Below are positions 1-6,302 of a stretch of 7,357 bases of DNA, one piece after another; the stretch's first letter is position 1; each line of letters opens with the position of its first letter. The stretch is from CAZHRJ01 sp964534765 (GTDB lineage Bacteria > Lindowbacteria > 2-12-FULL-62-27), in assembly GCA_964534765.1 (NCBI GenBank), contig CAZHRJ010000143.1, positions 1-7,357 on the forward strand, in the 5' to 3' direction. Made by a program: the position numbers and the translations under genes. The notes under the pieces were generated by a model. The model worked only from the letters and a program-made list of their open reading frames with translations. It was not told where the DNA came from and searched no databases.

Positions 1-1
1 C

Positions 2-337
2 CGGGGACGGATTGGTCCCTTGTGGAGTGACTGGGCGCCGGCGCCGCCGGACTGGATTCCGCGTCTTTCCCGCCCGGATACATTTATTCTCCATTGTCCA
101 CTGGATCGGGCATCCATTCATGAAGCTCGGGATCGGGACGACGATCCATTCTCGATCATCTACCGGAAATTCCTTTCGCCGGCCAGCCGGTCCGTGGTGG
201 AGGACTGCGCCCGCGCGCTGGGGTACCGCGTGCACAAGGACAGGAAATTCATCTGCACGGCGGATTCGGCCAACGCGGTCCGCCGGAAACTCGATGAAGC
301 TGGAACGAAGAATGTCGTCTACGCGACTGAAAATTGA
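2..337 (+). CDS. Unrecognised protein, C-terminal part only (start before window)
   Basis: The frame is open from the left edge to a TGA at 335-337, giving about 111 residues of a C-terminus. I do not recognise the family. The evidence for a real gene is codon use. From about base 140 onward third positions are strongly G/C in this frame, while the overlapping frame that continues into the next gene reads as Arg/Ser/Thr-rich, low-order sequence here. The tail looks like a small folded alpha/beta segment: a helix around ASRSVVEDCARALG, a basic KDRKF strand, then a second helix ADSANAVRRKLDEAG and a terminal strand NVVYA. No membrane segment or catalytic motif is visible. A TTG at 20 could in principle be a start, but nothing like a ribosome binding site precedes it and the frame is open further left, so a truncated longer gene is preferred. 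It overlaps the start of the AAA ATPase gene, so it is probably the preceding member of the same operon. Confidence 0.62.
   Translation, partial: RGRIGPLWSDWAPAPPDWIPRLSRPDTFILHCPLDRASIHEARDRDDDPFSIIYRKFLSPASRSVVEDCARALGYRVHKDRKFICTADSANAVRRKLDEAGTKNVVYATEN
302..311 (+). promoter_or_regulatory. Putative ribosome binding site for the AAA ATPase start at 312
   Basis: A purine-rich stretch (GGAACGAAGA) lies directly before the ATG at 312, with GGAA six bases upstream of it. The competing in-frame ATG at 294 has GGAAA only four bases upstream, which is tighter than usual. This tips the start choice to 312, weakly. Both starts lie inside the preceding gene, so coupling by reinitiation may matter more than either site. 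Confidence 0.35.
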
Positions 338-1901
338 TCCAACCGACATCGCTCGGGAGACCGCCGCCGCTCGAAAACTGATCGCCGAGGCCCAGCTTCC
401 CCGCGCGCTGTCGGAAGTCGATCCCGGCGCCTTTGGAACGACGCCCTTGAATCTCGAGATGCTTGATGCCGTGGCTCTCGCATGGGCAACGGCCCTGGCC
501 CTCATGCGCCGGCCGCAGTCCGCCGACATCCCGGCGCCGATCCTGGCGTTTCTCGTCGCGGAAGAATCCACTCACCGATTGGCGTATCTGGGAGATCCTC
601 CACGCTTTCGCGGTGACCCCGCGGGACTGCCGCTCGAACAATATCGGGACTTCGATTCGGCCACGCACGAATCACTCCTGCCGATGTTCCTTCGGGACTG
701 CGTCCATTTCCTCCAGTTTTACCGTAACCATCCGGATGGCGCCAGACAGGTGAAACGCGACCGGGAATCCTTCGAGTGCCTGCTGTCCTATTTCCAATTG
801 ATTTCGCACACCATGAAAAAACGCCGGCCCGACGCCCACATGCTCTGTGTCGATACGCCGAGACTCCGGTTTGACGGTTACCGCGTTTCTCCGATCGGCG
901 TCGGCGAATCCCACGCGCTCCTGCCGGTAACGTTTGACGATATTGTCGGCAACGACGATTTCGTCAAGGCCGGCTGGCGGCTGGCCCGGGACGTCGCCGG
1001 GTTTGACATGAAGGCCGGCCAGAATCCCAAAAAAATCCGGAATCAGATCCTCTTCGCGCTCGGCTCGCCCGGATGCGGCAAAACGGTGACGGCGCATGCG
1101 ATTTGCCGAGAATTTCTGAAATTGTGCGATTCCCACGCCGTCCCGGCCGTCGTCCGGATCATCCGCAGGACGGACTGGGCCTCGTCCTACCAGAACCACT
1201 CGGCCGGCCGGCTGCTGGAGATTTTTCAGGACGAAGTTTTCAACGCGCCCGGTGTCTGCGCCGCATACTGGGCCGACATCGACACCGCGTTTGCCGCGCG
1301 CGGCGACGCCGACATCCGGCAGGAGGAGAAGGCCAACCTGGGAACGCTTTTCGGCATTCTCGACGGCACCATCGGCCCCAAAAACGGCCGATGGTTTCTC
1401 CTCTGCGACGCCAACACGCTTCACATGGACCAGGCCATGATCAGCCGCATCAGCCAGAATCCCCTGCGCGCTCACGGACCGGCCACCGCGGAACACTTCG
1501 TACGGCTTCTCCGGGACATCAAACTCCGCGGCCGGCAGCGGTGGCTGCCGGCGGGCGACGCCGAGTGGAGGGCGATCGGCGACCGGTGCGTGAGCGAAAA
1601 AATTTCCGGCCGGGACGCGGAGCATTTGGCCGGCCGGATACTGAGTTACATGGAGGATTTCGAGGAGCCGGCCGAATATTTTTCGATGTCGTTTGAGGAA
1701 AAGCAGAAAGCCATCGAGCGACTTGCGCGGCCCGTGACCGCCGACCTGATCCTGACCCTGCTGACCGACTACTGCCGGTTTGACCGGGAGACGCGTCGGC
1801 AGGCGGAGGAGGACCGGTTTGTCAGCCGCGTGCGCGAGATCCGGTTCCATCTTTCCGCCCAGCGCGCCGCGGCTTCGCTGGACGAGCCAAAGCCGGCGTG
1901 A
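312..1901 (+). CDS. AAA-family ATPase with novel N-terminal region and non-canonical Walker B
   Basis: A cytoplasmic AAA ATPase of 529 residues, with no signal peptide or membrane span. Residues 1-207 form a largely helical N-terminal region I do not recognise. The ATPase module begins at 208 with FDDIVGNDDFVKAG, the typical entry motif of classical AAA domains (FtsH/Cdc48-like). Walker A is GSPGCGKT at 251-258. The Walker B region, YWADIDTAF around 319-327, lacks the usual DE pair: aligned to the classical DEID it reads ADID. Sensor 1 is Asn368 in LLCDANTLHMDQAM, and Arg379 in MISRI sits where the arginine finger normally falls. A helical C-terminal region follows. In this family ATP hydrolysis powers protein remodelling by a ring, usually a hexamer. 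Substrate here is unknown. The stop overlaps the Hsp90-like start by 4 bp, so the two products are probably made together. The start could instead be ATG 294 (6 residues longer). The further open frame back to base 12 overlaps the upstream gene and is not believed. Confidence 0.92.
   Translation: MSSTRLKIDPTDIARETAAARKLIAEAQLPRALSEVDPGAFGTTPLNLEMLDAVALAWATALALMRRPQSADIPAPILAFLVAEESTHRLAYLGDPPRFRGDPAGLPLEQYRDFDSATHESLLPMFLRDCVHFLQFYRNHPDGARQVKRDRESFECLLSYFQLISHTMKKRRPDAHMLCVDTPRLRFDGYRVSPIGVGESHALLPVTFDDIVGNDDFVKAGWRLARDVAGFDMKAGQNPKKIRNQILFALGSPGCGKTVTAHAICREFLKLCDSHAVPAVVRIIRRTDWASSYQNHSAGRLLEIFQDEVFNAPGVCAAYWADIDTAFAARGDADIRQEEKANLGTLFGILDGTIGPKNGRWFLLCDANTLHMDQAMISRISQNPLRAHGPATAEHFVRLLRDIKLRGRQRWLPAGDAEWRAIGDRCVSEKISGRDAEHLAGRILSYMEDFEEPAEYFSMSFEEKQKAIERLARPVTADLILTLLTDYCRFDRETRRQAEEDRFVSRVREIRFHLSAQRAAASLDEPKPA
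1898..1901 (+). other. GTGA stop/start overlap (translational coupling)
   Basis: The GTG start of the Hsp90-like gene shares four bases with the TGA stop of the AAA gene. No convincing Shine-Dalgarno sequence lies at normal spacing, which fits termination-reinitiation by the same ribosome. An in-frame ATG at codon 17 (base 1946) is an alternative start. It would still keep the nucleotide-binding N-box. Confidence 0.75.
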
Positions 1902-3667
1902 CGCAAGCGACCCGCCCGCCCCCGGGTCTCTTCACATCGGCGGGAATGGTTCAAAACATCGTCACCCAGTTTGACAATCCGCTCGCCTTCTACCGCGAGC
2001 TCATCCAGAATTCCCTAGACGCCAGATCCAACCGGATCGACGTCACTCTTCAACACCGGATCGGCGAGTCGGGGAAGGGCGAAGCTGTGATCGCGGTCGA
2101 GGACGACGGCGAGGGAATGAACGAGCACATCATCGACACCTACCTGCTGGTGCTTTTTCGATCGTCCAAGGAGGATGACTTCACCAAAATCGGAAAATTC
2201 GGGATCGGATTTCTGTCGGTATTCGCGATCAAGCCGAGGATCGTCCGGGTATACACCGCCCGCGGCGGCGAAAGCTGGCGGATTGATTTTCACGGATGCC
2301 ATCGGTACGAGAAATTCCGGCTGGACCGGCCGCGCGACGGGACGAGGGTCGAGCTGATCCGGCCGGTTTCGGCGGACAAATATCCGGCATTGGTGAAAAA
2401 ATCTCTGGAGACCGTGCGGTACTGGTGCAAGTACGCCGAAGCCGGAATTTTTTTTCAGGACCTGAATTCATCTGAGGCGCCGACGCCCATCGCGGAGCCT
2501 TTTGATCTGCCCGGCGGCATGTCATTCCGGTACACTGAGGAGGGAACGGAAATCGTCATGGGATTTTCATCCGACGAGCAGCCCTTCTACGGATTCTACA
2601 ATCGCGGCCTGACGCTCAAGGAGGGAAACCGGGCATTTTTCCCCGGCGTAACGTTCAGGGCGAAGTCCAGGTATCTTGAGCACACCCTCACCCGGGATAA
2701 CGTCATGGAGGACGACAATTACTCCAAACTCATCGATATCCTTGGCCGGATCGTCCGGCAGCAGATGCCGAAAAAAATACGATCTGAGCTCTCGGATCTC
2801 GCCGCGCAGGCGTCCAAGGCCGGGCAGGCCGGAGATTCTCAGGCGATGGAGGCACTGTCGCAATCCTGGAATCGGCGGGCGACGTTTCTTTGGGCTGAGG
2901 CCATTCGGTCAAAGCCATGGTTTGGCAGGGAAAAAATAGGGTCATGGCCGATCTTCCCCACGCTGTCGGGCAAACCGGCATCCCGGGACGACCTGATACC
3001 GGCGCCTTATCCTCCGGGCATGGGGGGCGTGAGAGCGGTGTATCACGATGCCGCGCCAAACCGGATTGTCGAACTTCTCGCCCGAAAAAAATGCCCGGTT
3101 CTTGTCAGCGGCCCATGGGCCGAACACCTCGCGGCCTGGAATCGGGCCGAGTCCCTGCAAGCCTCTCAGACGCTGATGCGGCCCGACATTCGATCCAAAG
3201 ACGAGTTGGACGCGTCCGAACGATCCTTTTGCGCCACCCTCTCCGCTATGGACGAAGAAGTCAATCGCAAGTATGTGCAGATTCTGCCCGCCGCGTTTGA
3301 TTATCCCGGATCCTGCATCACCGATTATATTTTTGCGACGCAGAAGGAAAATGAGCTGGGTGAACTGACTCCCGCCCACCCCGATCCCAGTTCGTTTTTC
3401 GATCTCGTCCTCTCCTCCCTGTTCATCCGCCATCGCCGGTCCGCGCTCATCAACCTCTCGCACCCCTTCATCCGCCGTCTGGTCAAATTGCATGGGAAGC
3501 GCCCGGGTCTGGCGGGATATCTGTGTCTGAAGGTGATGCATCTTCATGACGGCCGGATTCCGCCTGATAAAAAGCGGGCCTACAGCAATCTCGCAGAAAA
3601 ATTCGAAACCGACCTCCTCGAATCGGCATTGCAGCGCGATGTCCAGCGAATGGGCAATCATGTCTGA
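1898..3667 (+). CDS. Hsp90-like GHKL ATPase (catalytically intact, not standard HtpG)
   Basis: A 589-residue protein with a clear Hsp90-type GHKL ATP-binding domain. The N-box is ELIQNSLDARSNRI (34-47): Glu34 is the expected catalytic base and Asn38 the Mg-coordinating residue. The G1 box is EDDGEGM (68-74, Asp69 in DxGxG, the adenine-contacting Asp in this family). The G2 box is GKFGIGFLSVF (99-109). The segment YLEHTLTRDNVMED (259-272) sits where the Hsp90 middle domain carries its LNLSRE motif. Arg266 matches the catalytic arginine that reaches into the ATP site. A region of unknown fold follows, then a C-terminal block with NLSHPFIRRL (519-528). It is shorter than HtpG (about 620-630 residues) and diverges strongly after the middle domain, so it should not be called htpG. 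In the family, ATP binding closes a dimeric clamp on a client protein. Client and partner are unknown. It sits between an AAA ATPase and a degenerate relative of itself, with overlaps on both sides. Confidence 0.9.
   Translation: MTQATRPPPGLFTSAGMVQNIVTQFDNPLAFYRELIQNSLDARSNRIDVTLQHRIGESGKGEAVIAVEDDGEGMNEHIIDTYLLVLFRSSKEDDFTKIGKFGIGFLSVFAIKPRIVRVYTARGGESWRIDFHGCHRYEKFRLDRPRDGTRVELIRPVSADKYPALVKKSLETVRYWCKYAEAGIFFQDLNSSEAPTPIAEPFDLPGGMSFRYTEEGTEIVMGFSSDEQPFYGFYNRGLTLKEGNRAFFPGVTFRAKSRYLEHTLTRDNVMEDDNYSKLIDILGRIVRQQMPKKIRSELSDLAAQASKAGQAGDSQAMEALSQSWNRRATFLWAEAIRSKPWFGREKIGSWPIFPTLSGKPASRDDLIPAPYPPGMGGVRAVYHDAAPNRIVELLARKKCPVLVSGPWAEHLAAWNRAESLQASQTLMRPDIRSKDELDASERSFCATLSAMDEEVNRKYVQILPAAFDYPGSCITDYIFATQKENELGELTPAHPDPSSFFDLVLSSLFIRHRRSALINLSHPFIRRLVKLHGKRPGLAGYLCLKVMHLHDGRIPPDKKRAYSNLAEKFETDLLESALQRDVQRMGNHV
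3660..3667 (+). other. 8-bp overlap between the two Hsp90-like genes
   Basis: The ATG of the downstream gene at 3660 lies eight bases upstream of the end of the preceding TGA. No strong ribosome binding site is visible, so reinitiation after termination is the likely mode. Other in-frame ATGs at 3639 and 3546 would lengthen the overlap without better upstream signals. Sequence before 3660 in this frame shows no similarity to the partner protein. Confidence 0.7.
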
Positions 3668-6302
3668 AACCGAAACCGCCGTCCTGGTCGGATCCGGCAC
3701 GTTCCTGGTCGACCGGCAGCGCGCGCTTGAGAAGCTCATGCAGTTTCAGCTGCCCGACCCGGCCCTTTTTTTGGTTCCGTGCATCCGCGCGGCCGTGGCA
3801 GGCGGAGCAACGTTCATTGAAATCGACGTGGCCGATTCCGCGAGCGTTCGAGTGCGCTTTGACGGCCGGCCCTTCTCCAGGGAGGAGTTGGAAGATCCGT
3901 TCGGCAGCCTTTTCGGAAAAATCAGGCGCGAGACCGTCCGAAACCGCCACATGGCCATCGGCATTTTGTCGGCACTGCGCCTCTCGCCTGAAAACGTGTC
4001 GCTCTCCTCCGGCGTCCCGCATCATCGGTTTAGTCTCAAAATAGAATCCCTGGCATCGGATATCCGGGTGGATACCTGCGCCGATGATGGGCGCGGAGTC
4101 AGCGATCTGGTTATCCAGGCCGGTTTACGCAGAGGGATAGGGTCGACCGGCCGGATTGAGATCACAGAAAAAATCGGCGAGCTCTGCGCCATGAGCCCGA
4201 TTCCGATCCGGATATCCGGCGCTCCGATTCCCTGCCATCGGGTATCGCCCCCGCACACCGGCGCATACGTGACGATGAAAGAAGGGCCGGTCGAGGGATG
4301 GGCCGCTGTTCCGGAATTGGCCACCGGGTCGACCATCCGCGCCCACACGTGGGGCGTTTTTGTCGAGTCCTTCGATCTCTCGTCCGCCTCTGACATCTCC
4401 CCCTTGCCCATCCCTCTTGAATCCTCCATCAACGACGATGGATTCTCCCTCAACGCCTCTCACTCGGCCGTCGTCCGCAATCAGCGATATCGAAACGCAA
4501 TCGACCAGGTCGGCAAACAGACGCAGGCGCTGATCCTCAGGGCGGTTCTCGACCTCCAGACCAGATCCGGACGGATCGGGGTCGATCTCAGGGACGAGTC
4601 CACTCTGCGGGACTGGAACGCCGTATGGACCGGCGAACAGACGGGCATGGGATTGATCCGTAGCGGGGGATTCTTTCAGTTCAATTTGAGCGATCTCATC
4701 CGCATGCCGCAGGAATTATTCAGGCAATATGAAGATAAAAAAAAGACATCGCTCATCAACTTTATCCGGAATTTATACTGGCTCCGCTGCGCCTGCAGGA
4801 AAATGTTCCCCGTGCATGGATCGCCTCCGCAAGACGACATCCAGCGCGCCCTCTGGAAAGCACCATTGATATTCAGCGTCAGCCTGACGCCGCTTAGCCT
4901 CCATGACTTGGAAGAGGAGCGGAAGCGGCTCGGATATGTGCCCTTCTCGAGGCGTCCGGTATCTTCGGCGCGGAGACTGCCGTACAGCATCCTCTGGACC
5001 CCAAACGACACCGATCTGGGTTTTGTCCGAACATTTTTCCAGACGGCGATGCGGGATGTTGGCCCGGACATGGATCGGATTCTTGCCGAGTCCAAGTTCT
5101 TGGGGTCCGGCCCGGCGGTTCTTAATGGATTCGGTACGAAGGAACTTCTGATTCGATCGATGTTCAAGCACAATCGTCTGGAGGGCGAGGTCGGCCTGAC
5201 GGTTCTGCCTTGGGACAGGGGTGAGATCCGCTTTTATTGTCAGGGCCGGCCCAGGTGGACCCGGACATGCGCTTCGGGTTTGCGGTTTGTCGCCGCCGTC
5301 GGTCATCCCGCGCTGGATGCTCACATCGCCGACATCGACACCAGCGTCTCCTCCGCCGTGTCCCGTCAGGCTGAAAAACTGGTCCTCGACGCCGCCGCTG
5401 ATCTCTATCCAAAACTGGTCCCTGAGTTCGACCGCTGGACGCCAACCAGCCGGCAGCGCGCTATTCGGGATCACCTGTTCGACTTTATTCGATTCTCTCA
5501 AGCCCCGCCGAATCTGTCTGAAAAAAAATACCGCTGGATTGAGTCCACACCGTTTTTCAGAAGTCCGAGCGGTCTTTGTGAAACCATCGACCAGATCCAG
5601 GTACGCCTCCTCGCCGGAGAACCGGTCGCCTACCGCTTTTATTCAAACACTCCGGCGCTGGATATGGACCTCATCCTGGATGCCCAGGAACTGGAACTGC
5701 TCGAGTCTCTCTGGCCCGACAAAAAATCCCAGTTCGTCGATCTCGAACTCGGCCATAAAAAAAGCTCCAAGACCGTCATGCCACCCTCCACAACGGTGTC
5801 CGATTCGTCGGTGAAGGCGCCGCCGCGCGCGGAAAGTTCGCCGGCGGATCGTTCAGGGGCGGCGTCGCCTGAGATCCAACCCGTGCCGCCGGAACCGATG
5901 CAGTCAAAGTCTGTAAAGAGTGTAAAGAGAATGAGGATTCAGAAACCGTTCGGGCCGAATGAGACGATCTCTGTTCTCCTGCGCCTTTTGTTTGACCGCC
6001 TCAAGGGCCGGCACGGGTTGAAAGTCGCTGACGCGGCGGTTCGCACCATTCAGATCACGGATGCGCCGGCCGGCAGGGAAATTCTGCCGATGTTCGACCA
6101 GAAGGCGTGGAGCCTGAACCGATCCCATCCGATGGTTCGAGCTGTCCTGGCGGCGCCGATTCCTCCGGAGGATCAAAAGGATTATCTGGCATCCATTCTC
6201 TACACGGCCGTCAACCGGAAACTCAGCGGTATCACGGACCAGGACGACGTCGCCTTCCAGGAGGCCCTGGTCGACGCCCTGGCGGCCGACCGGGTTTCAT
6301 GA
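3660..6302 (+). CDS. Degenerate Hsp90-like protein, probable pseudo-ATPase partner
   Basis: An 880-residue protein. Residues 33-57 align without gaps to residues 27-51 of the upstream Hsp90-like protein, but the key N-box residues are lost: Glu becomes Pro40, Asn becomes Ala44, Asp becomes Ala47. The G1 box is FDGRPF (67-72), missing the DxGxG Asp and second Gly. The G2 region RHMAIGILSAL (96-106) keeps only the final Gly. SPIPIRISG (179-187) and LNASHSAVVRN (264-274) resemble later GHKL and Hsp90 middle-domain segments. The latter has His268 where the partner has the catalytic Arg. A strand-rich module starting GEVGL (509) precedes a helical region. Residues 702-757 are a Pro/Ser/Ala/Lys-rich linker. 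A C-terminal domain (758-880) carries LNRSHPMVRAVL (819-830), matching the partner's NLSHPFIRRL. No membrane span is seen. I infer a scaffold or regulatory subunit that pairs with the active protein and does not hydrolyse ATP. The homology is by eye, though supported at several collinear points. Confidence 0.78.
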   Translation: MSETETAVLVGSGTFLVDRQRALEKLMQFQLPDPALFLVPCIRAAVAGGATFIEIDVADSASVRVRFDGRPFSREELEDPFGSLFGKIRRETVRNRHMAIGILSALRLSPENVSLSSGVPHHRFSLKIESLASDIRVDTCADDGRGVSDLVIQAGLRRGIGSTGRIEITEKIGELCAMSPIPIRISGAPIPCHRVSPPHTGAYVTMKEGPVEGWAAVPELATGSTIRAHTWGVFVESFDLSSASDISPLPIPLESSINDDGFSLNASHSAVVRNQRYRNAIDQVGKQTQALILRAVLDLQTRSGRIGVDLRDESTLRDWNAVWTGEQTGMGLIRSGGFFQFNLSDLIRMPQELFRQYEDKKKTSLINFIRNLYWLRCACRKMFPVHGSPPQDDIQRALWKAPLIFSVSLTPLSLHDLEEERKRLGYVPFSRRPVSSARRLPYSILWTPNDTDLGFVRTFFQTAMRDVGPDMDRILAESKFLGSGPAVLNGFGTKELLIRSMFKHNRLEGEVGLTVLPWDRGEIRFYCQGRPRWTRTCASGLRFVAAVGHPALDAHIADIDTSVSSAVSRQAEKLVLDAAADLYPKLVPEFDRWTPTSRQRAIRDHLFDFIRFSQAPPNLSEKKYRWIESTPFFRSPSGLCETIDQIQVRLLAGEPVAYRFYSNTPALDMDLILDAQELELLESLWPDKKSQFVDLELGHKKSSKTVMPPSTTVSDSSVKAPPRAESSPADRSGAASPEIQPVPPEPMQSKSVKSVKRMRIQKPFGPNETISVLLRLLFDRLKGRHGLKVADAAVRTIQITDAPAGREILPMFDQKAWSLNRSHPMVRAVLAAPIPPEDQKDYLASILYTAVNRKLSGITDQDDVAFQEALVDALAADRVS
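5763..5930 (+). other. Disordered Pro/Ser/Lys-rich linker inside the degenerate Hsp90-like gene
   Basis: Residues 702-757 of the protein are dominated by Ser, Pro, Ala, Lys and Thr and contain almost no aromatic residues. The stretch separates the main body from the compact C-terminal NxSHP domain. It offers many Ser/Thr residues, so it is a plausible target of the kinase encoded next door, although no particular site is indicated. Confidence 0.65.
5912..5929 (+). repeat. Perfect 9-bp tandem duplication (TGTAAAGAG x2)
   Basis: Two adjacent identical 9-base units in frame give the peptide SVKSVK near the end of the linker. The repeat is a whole number of codons, so gain or loss of a unit would only change linker length. 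Confidence 0.8.
6299..6302 (+). other. ATGA stop/start overlap (translational coupling)
   Basis: The kinase ATG (6299-6301) overlaps the TGA of the preceding gene (6300-6302) in the classic ATGA arrangement. There is no clear Shine-Dalgarno sequence just upstream (GGCCGACCGGGTTTC), consistent with reinitiation. Confidence 0.8.

Noticed and set aside
12..293. The AAA gene frame stays open back to a TTG at 12, which would add about 100 residues.
   Set aside because: This stretch reads as Arg/Ser/Thr-rich, low-order sequence, while the overlapping frame (2-337) shows coherent codon bias and plausible secondary structure. It is read as the upstream gene, not an N-terminal extension.
1073..1696. 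A 207-codon plus-strand frame inside the AAA gene.
   Set aside because: The translation is Arg/Pro/Gly/His-rich, typical of an out-of-frame reading of a GC-rich gene.
672..1850. A 392-codon open frame on the minus strand.
   Set aside because: It is antisense to the AAA ATPase, whose Walker A and sensor-1 motifs are unambiguous. Long antisense frames are expected in GC-rich genes, and it shows no recognisable motif.
3546..3659. Extension of the degenerate Hsp90-like gene to upstream ATGs (3546 or 3639).
   Set aside because: It would overlap the preceding gene by up to 122 bases. The extra residues look like out-of-frame sequence and no better ribosome binding site is present.
1898..3667. Calling the intact Hsp90-like gene htpG.
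   Set aside because: The GHKL motifs match Hsp90, but the protein diverges after the middle domain, is shorter, and has a distinctive NxSHP C-terminus and operon context. The symbol would mislead.
2942..3739. A 265-codon open frame on the minus strand.
   Set aside because: It is antisense to the C-terminal part of the Hsp90-like gene and the next gene start. No motif, no plausible start context, and it conflicts with two supported genes.
5221..5814. A 197-codon plus-strand frame inside the degenerate Hsp90-like gene.
   Set aside because: Pro/Ser/Arg-rich shadow sequence with no motif. The true frame is supported by continuity and the NxSHP domain.
1201..6080. Frequent GGCCGG/CCGGCC palindromes across the window.
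   Set aside because: They fall in coding sequence as common Gly, Pro, Ala and Arg codons, with no regular spacing, so I treat them as compositional and not as a repeat family or binding site.
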